Shown: positions 22,528 to 30,073 of the stretch, piece after piece
Numbering within the stretch: position 1 is the first letter of the stretch
Layout: every line of letters begins with the position of its first letter
NCBI GenBank assembly: GCA_023666975.1
Contig: JAMPAW010000029.1
Coordinates: 1 to 30,073 of the forward strand
Direction: 5' to 3'
DNA length: 30,073 nt
Source of the DNA: Clostridium sp.
Lineage (GTDB): Bacteria > Bacillota_A > Clostridia > Lachnospirales > Lachnospiraceae
Notes under the pieces: generated by a model
Told to the model about the DNA's origin: nothing
Seen by the model: only the letters and a program-made list of their open reading frames with translations
Databases searched by the model: none
Position numbers and translations under genes: made by a program

Positions 22528-23190
22528 ATGGTTAGGGTTGAGCATGTAACAAAGGTATATAACAAAGGAAAAGCAAATGAATTCCTGGCGTTGCAGGACG
22601 TTTCTTTCACGGTGGAGGATGGCGAAATGGTTGCAATCATCGGTAAGTCGGGAGCGGGAAAGTCTACGCTGTTGCATATTCTTGCCTGTGTGGATACTTA
22701 TGAAGATGGGGAATACTATCTCGATGATAAATTAGTAAAAAATCAAAATGATAGAGAAAATGCAAAAGTTCGTAATCAGCATTTAGGTGTTGTCATGCAG
22801 GACTATGCATTGGTGGAGGACTTTACGGCGTTGGAAAATGTCATGCTCCCACTTGATTTTAGCAAGGTGCGGATAAAGAATAAGAAAGAAAGAGCTTTGG
22901 AGATGTTGGATAAGGTGGATATGAAGGAATTTGCCGATAAACAGGTAAGTGATTTGTCAGGGGGACAGAAACAGCGTGTTGCTATAGCGAGAGCGATTGC
23001 CAATGATCCGCAGATGATTCTTGCAGATGAACCGACAGGTGCATTGGATTCAAAGAATACAGAACAGATTATGGATATTTTAAAGGGATTGAACCAACAG
23101 GGAAGGACAGTCATTGTTGTTACTCATGATCCGTTAGTGTCAGCAAAGTGTAAACGGGTAATTGAGCTTGTAGACGGAAAGATCATATGA
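22528..23190 (+). CDS. ABC transporter ATPase, MacB/LolD-like
   Basis: The 220-residue ATPase has Walker [10 protein letters not shown] (from 39), the Q-loop VVMQDYALV, signature LSGGQKQR, Walker [14 protein letters not shown] and the H-loop VTHD. The [17 protein letters not shown] opening and compact size are typical of LolD/MacB ATPases that work with FtsX permeases. ATG 22528 follows a strong AAGGAG site. It lies 60 bases behind the intact FtsX gene and should energise the two FtsX proteins. Transported or mechanically extracted substrates of this group include lipoproteins, peptides and antibiotics; none is indicated here. Confidence 0.93.
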   Translation: MVRVEHVTKVYNKGKANEFLALQDVSFTVEDGEMVAIIGKSGAGKSTLLHILACVDTYEDGEYYLDDKLVKNQNDRENAKVRNQHLGVVMQDYALVEDFTALENVMLPLDFSKVRIKNKKERALEMLDKVDMKEFADKQVSDLSGGQKQRVAIARAIANDPQMILADEPTGALDSKNTEQIMDILKGLNQQGRTVIVVTHDPLVSAKCKRVIELVDGKII

Positions 23191-23250
23191 TAAAATGTTT
23201 AATGTTAAAAAAACTGATGATGAGAAAGAGACAAATGGAGGGACAATATA

Positions 23251-23757
23251 ATGAAAAGAACATTGATTGTCGTCGATATGCAGAATGATTTTATTGACGG
23301 TTCACTGGGAACAGAAGAGGCGCAGGCGATTGTCGAGAACGTAAAAAAGAAGATTGCATTATATCAAAAAAACGGTGATGAAATTATTTTTACCAGAGAT
23401 ACCCATACGGAGGATTATCTGCAAACGAATGAGGGAAAACATCTGCCCGTGGAGCATTGTATTGCGGGAACAAAGGGCTGGTGCATCGCAGACGGCCTGG
23501 AGGTTTCCGGTGCGAAATATGTGGATAAGCCGACATTTGGCTGGCTGCAATGGGATAAGTTTGACTTGCAGGAGGTAGAGCTGGTGGGACTTTGTACGGA
23601 CATTTGTGTGGTATCCAATGCATTGATTATCAAGGCGGTATATCCGGAGATTGACGTGACGGTGGACGCCGGGTGTTGCGCCGGTGTAACAAAGGAAACG
23701 CATAGGGCGGCTTTGGAGACGATGAAAATGTGTCAGGTAAATGTGATTGGGGAATGA
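23251..23757 (+). CDS. Nicotinamidase/isochorismatase-family cysteine hydrolase (PncA-like)
   Basis: The 168-residue protein carries the full catalytic set of the family: D9 (VVDMQNDF), K93 (DKPTFGW) and C119 (CTDICVVSN). Likely metal ligands D50, H52 (TRDTHTEDY) and H69 (PVEHC) indicate nicotinamidase rather than isochorismatase. Nicotinamidase turns nicotinamide into nicotinate for NAD recycling. The protein is shorter than typical PncA of about 180-210 residues, but no motif is missing. GGAGGG precedes the ATG at good distance. It lies 60 bases after the ABC ATPase on the same strand without a terminator between them, so it may be cotranscribed with the exporter. Confidence 0.87.
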   Translation: MKRTLIVVDMQNDFIDGSLGTEEAQAIVENVKKKIALYQKNGDEIIFTRDTHTEDYLQTNEGKHLPVEHCIAGTKGWCIADGLEVSGAKYVDKPTFGWLQWDKFDLQEVELVGLCTDICVVSNALIIKAVYPEIDVTVDAGCCAGVTKETHRAALETMKMCQVNVIGE

Positions 23758-23802
23758 TAAACAAGGAAGCATTTTACCGCTGGCGAGAAGACAGGTGAAA
23801 AG

Positions 23803-23867
23803 AATATCCCCTGGCAGTTAAAGTGTACTGTCAGGGGATATTGTACTGTATCACGATACAGTACAAT
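23803..23867. terminator. Two adjacent hairpins between convergent genes
   Basis: The first hairpin has 16-base arms (23803-23818 and 23827-23842) pairing at 15 positions around an eight-base loop. The second has perfect 12-base arms (23840-23851 and 23856-23867) around CACG. They share three bases, so they compete at the junction. T-rich tracts are short. The place between pncA and the convergent PH-domain gene supports a bidirectional terminator. Confidence 0.7.
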
Positions 23868-23873
23868 AGTTTG

Positions 23874-24248
23874 TTAATCGTCCGTGTCAAAATCGTCGTG
23901 ATCGTTTTCCATATATTCCCTGTTCGTGACTCTTTTGGCGTCGCGCTGGGCTTCGACAAACTCGGAAAGCTGCTCTTTTACCTCCTTTGGGTGCTTGACG
24001 CTGATAATGTCAAAATCTTTCATTGTCTTGTCCGCCGAACAGCAATGAATGGTTCCGACTCCGAAAATCCGCTGGGCAAAAGACCGGGAAAGCGATATAT
24101 CCATAATCCGGTACAGGCGCACCTCGTCTTCGGTTTTGTTGAGGAATCCTGTTTCAATAAACAACCGTTCCTTTGTCAGTGCATATTTGGTAAAGGATAA
24201 CGGCAGTCCAAACAGGGTTCTTTTTCGGTCACTCCAAATATAATCCAT
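23874..24248 (-). CDS. Bacterial PH-domain protein
   Basis: The 124-residue protein matches the bacterial PH (DUF304/bPH_2) fold: a beta-rich run with KYALTKERLFIETGFLNKTEDEVRL, read as YALTKERLFIETGFL then NKTEDEVRLYRIMDI, and FGVGTIHCCSAD. A helix (HPKEVKEQLSEFVEAQR) and a very acidic tail (DHDDFDTDD) follow. No membrane helix is present, unlike many YdbS-type relatives. The ribosome binding site GGGAGGG precedes the ATG. The function of such small soluble PH proteins is not known; binding to membrane or protein surfaces is assumed. It converges on pncA. The 24249-24400 region upstream is AT-rich, with a CAGGTAA/TTACCTG inverted repeat spanning about 50 bases. Confidence 0.82.
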   Translation of the reverse strand: MDYIWSDRKRTLFGLPLSFTKYALTKERLFIETGFLNKTEDEVRLYRIMDISLSRSFAQRIFGVGTIHCCSADKTMKDFDIISVKHPKEVKEQLSEFVEAQRDAKRVTNREYMENDHDDFDTDD

Positions 24249-24400
24249 ATTTTTCCCTCCCTGATATTGTACAGGTAAATATTCGGCAAAGGTATGTTAA
24301 CCAGACTTTATCGTTACCTGTTATATTTATATTTTAACAGAATTTAATGATTTGTATAGTGTTTTTAGAAATTCATCCAGATTATTCCTGTAATCAAAGG

Positions 24401-24429
24401 TTGCACCGCTTTTAAAATAAAGGTATAAT
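24401..24429 (+). promoter_or_regulatory. Promoter of the secreted amidase gene
   Basis: TTGCAC (24401-24406) and a perfect TATAAT (24424-24429) are 17 bases apart, with the transcript start expected near 24436 and a leader of about 45 bases. Confidence 0.7.
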
Positions 24430-24479
24430 AATAGGAGTAAAATGTTAATGAACAGTAAGAAGAACAGAGAATAGGAGAC

Positions 24480-26276
24480 ATGATTTTGAAGAAAATGAAC
24501 AGAATAAGTGCATGGATATTGACAGCGGTATTAATAGTTGGTTCCCTTGTGCCTGCGCAGAGCGTGGAGGCAGGGAAGGATAAGCATATCGATAATACCG
24601 GAGTGCTGTCCTATGGAAATGAGCAGAATGTGGCGGGGGACCCGGACGCAGAAACGACAACGGAGAGCCCTGCCGAGGTGACAACAGAGAAGCCGACAGA
24701 GACGACAACAGAGAAACCTACGGAGGCAGCAACAGAGGCGACGACCGAGAAACCGACCGAGGCGGCAACAGAGCAGCCGGCGGAAGCGACTACCGAGGTG
24801 GCGACAGAACAGCCGACCACGGAGCAGCCTAAACAGGAACAGGTGGTGAATCCTGATTTGGAATTGTCCAAGCTGTCTCCGGCCGAGGCCAAAGTGGTTG
24901 TTCTTGACCCAGGGCATTGTGGAAAGCATCCGGGGGCCAGCGGAAACGGTCTGAGAGAAGAGGTCGTTGTTCTGGATATTGCACAGGCCTGTCAGGAGGA
25001 TTTGGACAAGTACGGTGATGTCACCGTTTATATGACCAGGGAGAGCGGAAGCTGCTGTTCGGCATTGAACTTAGGGGATTGTCTGATTGCGAGAAATAAT
25101 TATGCAAAGATTCTTGATGCGGATTTTCTGGTCAGTATGCACATTAATGCGGGTTCGTCTACCGGTGCGAATGTGTTAGCGGCATACCAGTCGGGATATC
25201 ATGATAATATCCGTAAGGAGACGCAGGCTTTCGGTAAGATTGCGCTGTCTAATCTCAGCAAGCTTGGCATCAAAAACAGAGGATTTCTGCTTCGCAAATC
25301 GGGAACCGGCAACAAGTACAGTAACGGTAAATTGGCGGATTATTATTCCATTGTCCGTAACGGTGTGATACAAAATATACCGAGTGTCATCATCGAGCAC
25401 GGATATATTACCAGCAGCTCGGACTGTAGTAAGTTTTTCCGTACAAAATCAAAGCGGACCAAGGTAGGAAAAGCGGATGCGAAGTCTATCGTTTCTTACT
25501 ATGGCCTGAATCAGAAGCTGGTAAGCGGCGAATTTGAATTTGAAGGTAATACAGCGTATTATAAGACATCAGGCGGGAAAAAAGCGGCCGGCTGGATTAA
25601 AGATGACGGTTTATGGTATTATTTTGATTTGGCAGACGGAAAAATGCACAGCGGTTTTCTCACCGTGGGAAATGATACGTACTATTTAAGCCCGACGACA
25701 GGAGAAATGGTTGTGGGCTGGTTTACCGTGAATGGTGTTAAATACCTTGCAAGGGGAAATGGCACTTTGGTAAAGAGCGGCATTCACAGTGACGGAATTT
25801 ATACGTATATGTTTGACCAGACCGGCAAACAGGCTAAGAAAGGCTTCTATACATTGGGAGGCAGCACCTATTATGTGGACAGTAAGAAACATGTGGTTTC
25901 CGGCCTGCAGAAAATAAATGGAAAGTATTATGGATTTGATTCGGAAAGCAGACAGATGCTTTACGGCTACCAGAAGATAAAGGGCAAATACTATTATTTT
26001 GACAAAAAGACAGGGGCGGCTGCCAGAAAAGCGATTGTCTCCATTGGTGGCGACCGATATTATTTCAATAACAGTGGTGTCCGGAAAACCGGTTGGATAT
26101 CCTACAAGGGCCATAAATATTATTTCCATACTACGAACGGAAAGATGGCGGCCGGCTGGGTGAAGATTAACAAGAAATATTACTATTTTGACAAAGAGAC
26201 CGGTGAAATGCAGAAAAGTAAATGGATAGGCAAATATTATGTCAATTCTAAGGGTGTGCGGACGAAAAAGAAATAA
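24480..26276 (+). CDS. Secreted N-acetylmuramoyl-L-alanine amidase with cell-wall-binding repeats
   Basis: The 598-residue protein has a signal peptide (basic KKMNR, hydrophobic core, likely cut after SVEA, residue 31). A T/E/P/A-rich linker (about 58-118) precedes an Amidase_3 domain (about 137-336) with zinc ligands H146 (LDPGHCG), E160 and H221 (VSMHIN) and catalytic E306 (IIEHGYI). About 250 C-terminal residues form repeated aromatic-glycine units (GWIKDDGLWYYFD, GYQKIKGKYYYFD, GWVKINKKYYYFD) of the glucan/choline-binding repeat type. It should cleave the bond between muramic acid and the stem peptide outside the cell while anchored to wall polymer. AGGAG (24473-24477) lies too close to ATG 24480, so TTG 24486 may be the true start. 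Confidence 0.92.
   Translation: MILKKMNRISAWILTAVLIVGSLVPAQSVEAGKDKHIDNTGVLSYGNEQNVAGDPDAETTTESPAEVTTEKPTETTTEKPTEAATEATTEKPTEAATEQPAEATTEVATEQPTTEQPKQEQVVNPDLELSKLSPAEAKVVVLDPGHCGKHPGASGNGLREEVVVLDIAQACQEDLDKYGDVTVYMTRESGSCCSALNLGDCLIARNNYAKILDADFLVSMHINAGSSTGANVLAAYQSGYHDNIRKETQAFGKIALSNLSKLGIKNRGFLLRKSGTGNKYSNGKLADYYSIVRNGVIQNIPSVIIEHGYITSSSDCSKFFRTKSKRTKVGKADAKSIVSYYGLNQKLVSGEFEFEGNTAYYKTSGGKKAAGWIKDDGLWYYFDLADGKMHSGFLTVGNDTYYLSPTTGEMVVGWFTVNGVKYLARGNGTLVKSGIHSDGIYTYMFDQTGKQAKKGFYTLGGSTYYVDSKKHVVSGLQKINGKYYGFDSESRQMLYGYQKIKGKYYYFDKKTGAAARKAIVSIGGDRYYFNNSGVRKTGWISYKGHKYYFHTTNGKMAAGWVKINKKYYYFDKETGEMQKSKWIGKYYVNSKGVRTKKK
24642..24838 (+). repeat. Degenerate Thr-Glu-Pro coding repeat in the amidase linker
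   Basis: Units such as ACAGAGAAGCCGACAGAG recur with variation and encode TTEKPTE or ATEQPAE. This is an extended, probably cell-wall-spanning and glycosylatable linker, and it is a likely site of length variation by slippage. Confidence 0.85.
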
Positions 26277-26289
26277 ATAGACTTAGGTC

Positions 26290-26318
26290 TTGTTTAAATT
26301 ACTTATTTTTGGTAAAAT
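26290..26318 (+). promoter_or_regulatory. Candidate promoter of glycogen phosphorylase
   Basis: TTGTTT (26290-26295) and TAAAAT (26313-26318) are 17 bases apart. The leader then carries a small hairpin, AAGCGG/CCGCTT (26357-26372), just before the AAGGAGGAG ribosome binding site. Confidence 0.5.
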
Positions 26319-26395
26319 AAATAAGGTTTATCTTATCAATAAGCACATTTTAAAGAAAGCGGATTGCCGCTTCTATTACAAGGAGGAGATAAAGA

Positions 26396-28864
26396 ATGGC
26401 TAGAAAGTTAGACTTTGATAAAGAAGCGTTCAAGAAAGAGGTTGTGAACAATGTGAAAGCTCTTTATCGCAGGACGATTGACGATGCGACACAGCAACAA
26501 GTGTTTCAGGCGGTTTCCTTTGCCCTTAAGGATACCATTATTGACCGCTGGATTGCAACTCATAAGGAGTACGAGAAGAAAAATCCAAAGACGGTTTACT
26601 ATTTATCCATGGAGTTTTTGATGGGCAGGGCACTTGGTAATAACCTGATTAATCTGACCTGCTATAATGAAGTGAAAGAAGCGTTGGACGAGCTGGGATT
26701 TGATTTGAATGTCATTGAGGATCAGGAGCCGGATGCGGCACTGGGTAACGGCGGTCTGGGAAGACTTGCTGCCTGCTTCCTGGATTCTCTTGCTACATTG
26801 GGTTATCCTGCATATGGCTGCGGTATTCGTTACCGTTATGGTATGTTTAAGCAGTCTATTGAAGACGGTTATCAGATAGAGAGACCGGACGACTGGCTGA
26901 AGGACGGCAATCCTTTCGAGGTTCGTCGTTCGGAATATGCGTGTGAGGTGAAGTTCGGCGGATATGTCAAAGTAGAGTATAAGGACGGTTCCAACCATTT
27001 TATTCAGGAGGGATATTCGTCTATCCGTGCAGTGCCATATGATTTACCGGTTATCGGTTATGGCAATAATGTAGTCAATACGTTAAGAATTTGGGACGCA
27101 GAGGCAATTCAGGACTTTAATCTTGATTCGTTTGATAAAGGTGAATATCAAAAGGCGGTAGAGCAGCAGAATTTGGCAAGAACAATTGTAGAAGTCCTCT
27201 ATCCGAATGACAATCACTACGCAGGTAAGGAATTGAGATTAAAACAGCAGTATTTCTTTATTTCCGCTTCTATTCAGACGGCACTCAATAAGTTTAAGGA
27301 GAATAATAAGGATATACATGATCTGCCGAAAAAGGTAACGTTCCAGTTAAATGATACGCATCCGACGGTTACCGTGGCAGAGCTGATGAGAATTTTGGTG
27401 GACGAGGAAGGCTTGGAATGGGACGATGCTTGGGATATCACCTGTCACACTTGTGCATATACCAACCATACCATTATGTCAGAGGCATTAGAGAAATGGC
27501 CGATTGAGCTGTTTTCAAGACTGCTTCCGCGTGTATATCAGATTATAGAAGAGATTGACAGAAGATATGTCAGCATGATTCGTGAGAAGTATCCGAATAA
27601 TCCGGACAAGGTTAAGAGCATGGCAATCCTGTATGACGGACAGGTGAAGATGGCACATCTTGCCATTGCCGGTTCCTATTCGGTAAACGGTGTTGCACAG
27701 CTTCATACAGAGATTTTGAAGAAGCGGGAGTTGAAGGATTTCTATGAGATGAGACCGGAGCAGTTTAATAATAAAACAAACGGTATCACACAGAGAAGAT
27801 TCCTGCTGCATGGTAATCCGTTATTGGCTGACTGGATTACTTCTAAGATCGGTGATGAATGGATTACTGATTTACCGCACCTTGCAAAGCTTAAAGTCTA
27901 TGTTGACGACGAAAAATGCCAGCAGGAGTTTATGAACATTAAGTATCAGAATAAAGTGCGTTTGGCATCTTATATTAAGGAGCATAATGGAGTAGATATT
28001 GATCCGCGTTCGATTTACGATGTACAGGTAAAGAGGCTTCATGAGTATAAGAGACAGCTTCTCAATATTTTACATGTAATGTATTTGTATAATGAGATTA
28101 AAGAGCATCCGGAGAGAGATATCGTACCGCGTACATTTATCTTTGGCGCAAAGGCAGCGGCCGGTTATAAGCGTGCTAAGCTGACCATTAAACTGATTAA
28201 TTCAGTAGCGGACGTAATCAATAATGATGAATCCATTAAAGGTAAACTTAAGGTTGTCTTTATTGAGGATTACCGCGTGTCAAATGCGGAGTTGATTTTT
28301 GCGGCAGCTGATGTTTCAGAGCAGATTTCCACTGCATCCCGCGAGGCATCCGGAACCGGTAATATGAAGTTTATGTTAAATGGAGCACCGACGCTTGGAA
28401 CGATGGACGGTGCAAACGTTGAGATTGTGGAAGAGGTTGGCGAGGAGAATGCCTTTATCTTTGGTTTGTCCGCAGACGAGGTTATGGCCTATGAACGTGA
28501 CAAGAATTATCATCCGGAGGATATTTTCAACAGTAATGCAAATGTTCGTAAGGTATTGACGCAGCTGATCAACGGAACGTTTAATGAGGATACAGAACTG
28601 TTTAGGGACCTGTATGATTCATTGATAAAGGAAGACATTTACTTTACACTGAAAGATTTTGATTCATATTGTGAGGCGCATAAGAGAGTTGATGAAGCGT
28701 ACAGAGACGAGAAGGGCTGGGCGAAGATGGCTATGCTGAATACAGCCAGTGCAGGTAAATTCTCTTCTGACCGTACAATTGAGCAATATGCGCAGGAAAT
28801 CTGGAATCTGGAGAAAGTGGAAGTGACAATGCCAAAGACAACTACGGCTAAGAAAAAAGCATAA
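26396..28864 (+). CDS. glgP: Glycogen/starch phosphorylase
   Basis: The 822-residue enzyme is a GT35 phosphorylase that releases glucose-1-phosphate from alpha-1,4-glucan. Conserved landmarks include YLSMEFLMGR, NGGLGRLAACFLDS, YGIRYRYG-type sequence (CGIRYRYGMF), QLNDTHP, NHTIMSEALEKW, NGITQRR, KRLHEYKRQLLN and the pyridoxal-phosphate site SGTGNMKFMLNG with K658. Length is normal. The last residues (MPKTTTAKKKA) form a short basic tail outside the fold. A strong AAGGAGGAG site precedes ATG 26396. No other glycogen gene is adjacent; it has its own promoter and is followed by two hairpins. Reserve-carbon mobilisation in the cytoplasm is the expected role. Confidence 0.97.
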   Translation: MARKLDFDKEAFKKEVVNNVKALYRRTIDDATQQQVFQAVSFALKDTIIDRWIATHKEYEKKNPKTVYYLSMEFLMGRALGNNLINLTCYNEVKEALDELGFDLNVIEDQEPDAALGNGGLGRLAACFLDSLATLGYPAYGCGIRYRYGMFKQSIEDGYQIERPDDWLKDGNPFEVRRSEYACEVKFGGYVKVEYKDGSNHFIQEGYSSIRAVPYDLPVIGYGNNVVNTLRIWDAEAIQDFNLDSFDKGEYQKAVEQQNLARTIVEVLYPNDNHYAGKELRLKQQYFFISASIQTALNKFKENNKDIHDLPKKVTFQLNDTHPTVTVAELMRILVDEEGLEWDDAWDITCHTCAYTNHTIMSEALEKWPIELFSRLLPRVYQIIEEIDRRYVSMIREKYPNNPDKVKSMAILYDGQVKMAHLAIAGSYSVNGVAQLHTEILKKRELKDFYEMRPEQFNNKTNGITQRRFLLHGNPLLADWITSKIGDEWITDLPHLAKLKVYVDDEKCQQEFMNIKYQNKVRLASYIKEHNGVDIDPRSIYDVQVKRLHEYKRQLLNILHVMYLYNEIKEHPERDIVPRTFIFGAKAAAGYKRAKLTIKLINSVADVINNDESIKGKLKVVFIEDYRVSNAELIFAAADVSEQISTASREASGTGNMKFMLNGAPTLGTMDGANVEIVEEVGEENAFIFGLSADEVMAYERDKNYHPEDIFNSNANVRKVLTQLINGTFNEDTELFRDLYDSLIKEDIYFTLKDFDSYCEAHKRVDEAYRDEKGWAKMAMLNTASAGKFSSDRTIEQYAQEIWNLEKVEVTMPKTTTAKKKA

Positions 28865-28883
28865 TTTTGGAAGGATACGGTAT

Positions 28884-28903
28884 CGGTATAGCTGGCTATA
28901 CCG
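28884..28903 (+). repeat. Hairpin just after glgP
   Basis: CGGTATAG and CTATACCG pair perfectly around CTGG, and an outer TGGAAG/CTTCCA pair (28868-28873 with 28907-28912) could extend the structure. No T-run follows, so it is more likely an mRNA 3'-end stabiliser or part of the terminator region. Confidence 0.55.
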
Positions 28904-28929
28904 GTACTTCCAGAATATATACATATGAA

Positions 28930-28965
28930 CCTCTATTATCACATATAATGCTAATAGAGGTTTTT
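28930..28965 (+). terminator. Terminator-like hairpin containing the ribosome binding site of the SpoIID-like gene
   Basis: Perfect 9-base arms CCTCTATTA (28930-28938) and TAATAGAGG (28952-28960) are followed directly by five T. This looks like an intrinsic terminator of glgP. The AGAGG of the right arm is also the only ribosome binding site for ATG 28966, so the folded hairpin would hide it. Confidence 0.7.
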
Positions 28966-29910
28966 ATGATGAAAAAAATGATATTATTTATTTTGGTAAT
29001 GCTGGCGGTTCCGGTTATGCTGACAATGGGTTTCAGTGTGTTTTCCGATAAAATCACCTTTGGGCAGGGTGGGAATTCCCTGGAGAACCGCCTGATGGGC
29101 AAGGAAGTCCTAATCGAAATTAACGGGTTATACAAGAGCATGGACGTGGAGGAGTATGTGCTGGGCGTTATGTCGGGGACGATACCGGCGGACTATAATG
29201 TGGAAGCGCTGAAGGTACAGGCTATTTTGGTCCGTACAAATGTATTGAAAGAGTTACAGGAGAAAAATACTTCCGATGCAGCAGATTTATCCTATCAGTA
29301 TTTGACCGTGGAGGACCGCATTACGTTATGGGGCGACAAACATTATGAAAAATATGAATCTCTTTTTGAACGGGCGGTAGCAGAAACAGCAGGCATGGTC
29401 ATTGAGCAGGACAAATCGCTGATTATGGCGTTATATCATGAAGTCAGTATCGGCAAGACTGCCAGTGCCAGTGAGATATTAGATGAAGAGATTTCCTATC
29501 TGCAGTCCGTGGAGAGCAGCCGTGATGTGGAGGCAAAGCATTATATGAATCTGGTTACCTATACATGGGAGGAAATGAACAAGCTGGTCGGGGTTCAGGC
29601 AGCGGAGCAGACATTTCCTCTGTCGGTGGCAGAGAGTACGGAGAACGGCTTTGTCAAAGCATTTTCCGTCAATGGGGTGGTTTTGACGGGACAGGAGGCA
29701 ATGGAACAATTTGGATTGAGTTCGACGAATTTTTATGTTGAGGAGACAGAAGGGGGGATTCGCTTTGTCTGTCTCGGAAAGGGGAGCTGTCTGGGAGTTT
29801 CCCAATATGGTGCTAACTGCATGGCATTAGAGGGGAAAACAGCAGAGGAGATTATTCGGTATTATTACCAGAATGTAAGTCTTGTACGCTATGAGGCTTA
29901 CAACAATTAG
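28966..29910 (+). CDS. SpoIID/LytB-domain protein
   Basis: The 314-residue protein has a signal-anchor helix (MILFILVMLAVPVMLTMGF) and then a SpoIID/LytB domain: EVLIEINGLYKSMDVEEYVLGV, read as MDVEEYVLGVMSGTIPADYN, and EALKVQAILVRTNVL. A typical C-terminus follows (GKGSCLGVSQYGANCMA, AEEIIRYYYQNV). SpoIID proteins are lytic transglycosylases acting on stem-less peptidoglycan during spore engulfment; LytB-type relatives modify amidases. Canonical VKAQAVAARTY is changed here to KVQAILVRTN, so activity should be tested rather than assumed. ATG 28966 follows AGAGG by five bases; ATG 28969 is an alternative. The neighbouring secreted amidase gene is a plausible functional partner. Confidence 0.87.
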   Translation: MMKKMILFILVMLAVPVMLTMGFSVFSDKITFGQGGNSLENRLMGKEVLIEINGLYKSMDVEEYVLGVMSGTIPADYNVEALKVQAILVRTNVLKELQEKNTSDAADLSYQYLTVEDRITLWGDKHYEKYESLFERAVAETAGMVIEQDKSLIMALYHEVSIGKTASASEILDEEISYLQSVESSRDVEAKHYMNLVTYTWEEMNKLVGVQAAEQTFPLSVAESTENGFVKAFSVNGVVLTGQEAMEQFGLSSTNFYVEETEGGIRFVCLGKGSCLGVSQYGANCMALEGKTAEEIIRYYYQNVSLVRYEAYNN

Positions 29911-29978
29911 GGCAATCGCTTAATATTTTTTATCGCCATGATTCTGAAAAATAAATTTCTGCGCTCCGGCTCGTAATG

Positions 29979-30073
29979 TTAATCTGCCTGCCATGAGAAA
30001 TATCTGCTTGGTTTAATCAATGTAATGATGTCCGAAAACCAGAATGTCTCTGCCTCTGTGATGATAATTAGGC
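29979..30073 (-). CDS. Possible 3' end of a gene running out of the window
   Basis: On the minus strand 30 codons are open up to a TAA at 29979-29981 and end with KPSRYFSWQAD. The frame continues past the window edge. The sequence is too short to assign a family, and no clear terminator separates it from the SpoIID-like gene (29911-29978 holds only an AT-rich stretch with a run of six T). Confidence 0.25.
   Translation of the reverse strand, partial: LIIITEAETFWFSDIITLIKPSRYFSWQAD

Noticed and set aside
24642..24838. Regular repeats that might suggest a CRISPR array.
   Set aside because: The units are short, in frame, degenerate and without unique spacers; they encode a protein linker.
24531..24929. 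Long open frames on the minus strand opposite the amidase linker.
   Set aside because: They are antisense to a low-complexity T/E/P repeat, which by composition gives long arginine-leucine or serine-valine frames without coding meaning.

Overview
The window reads as a chromosomal segment of a Gram-positive Clostridia genome, most likely a Lachnospiraceae-type gut anaerobe. The support is indirect: strong AGGAGG-type ribosome binding sites, sigma-A-like TTGNNN/TATAAT promoters, Bce-type two-component/ABC modules, a SpoIID/LytB-type protein, an Rpn-type nuclease of a form common in that family, and a secreted amidase with repeated cell-wall-binding modules. I see no rRNA, tRNA, CRISPR array, complete insertion sequence or prophage.

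Layout. (1) 100-2120, minus strand: an Rpn/PD-(D/E)XK-type protein and a pair of overlapping small unknown genes. (2) 2300-8805, plus strand: a Bce-type stress module consisting of response regulator, membrane histidine kinase, ABC ATPase and ten-helix FtsX-type permease. It is split by an AT-rich gene for an AlbA_2/HATPase regulator of probable foreign origin. (3) 8827-11165, minus strand: a probable three-gene operon of class II Fic protein, small alpha/beta hydrolase and short-chain dehydrogenase, driven by a clear promoter upstream of fic. (4) 11349-15969, plus strand: an overlapping cassette of ECF sigma factor, six-helix membrane protein, ABC ATPase and two tandemly duplicated ABC-2-type permeases, closed by a GC-rich hairpin. 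(5) 16126-17331: an AAA-type ATPase with a DUF4143 C-terminus under its own consensus promoter. (6) 17570-19940: an S66 LD-carboxypeptidase and a chemoreceptor-like protein without a sensor domain, transcribed divergently from overlapping promoters. (7) 20078-23190: a MacB/Lol-like exporter with two FtsX permeases, the first interrupted, and an ATPase, followed by a nicotinamidase-like hydrolase. (8) 23874-29910: a PH-domain protein, the secreted amidase, glycogen phosphorylase, and a SpoIID-like protein whose ribosome binding site lies in a terminator-like hairpin.

The common theme is the cell envelope: three separate ABC export or defence modules, each with a different control design (two-component system, ECF sigma factor, none visible), plus peptidoglycan enzymes (S66 peptidase, amidase, SpoIID-like). 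The points most worth checking are the split FtsX gene at 20915-20920, the ECF-sigma/duplicated-permease cassette, the regulator inserted into the Bce module, the tandem CTTAAG-like boxes before the Bce transporter, the face-to-face promoters at 18492-18544, and the hairpin-buried start of the SpoIID-like gene. No wholly new system can be claimed from sequence reading alone.
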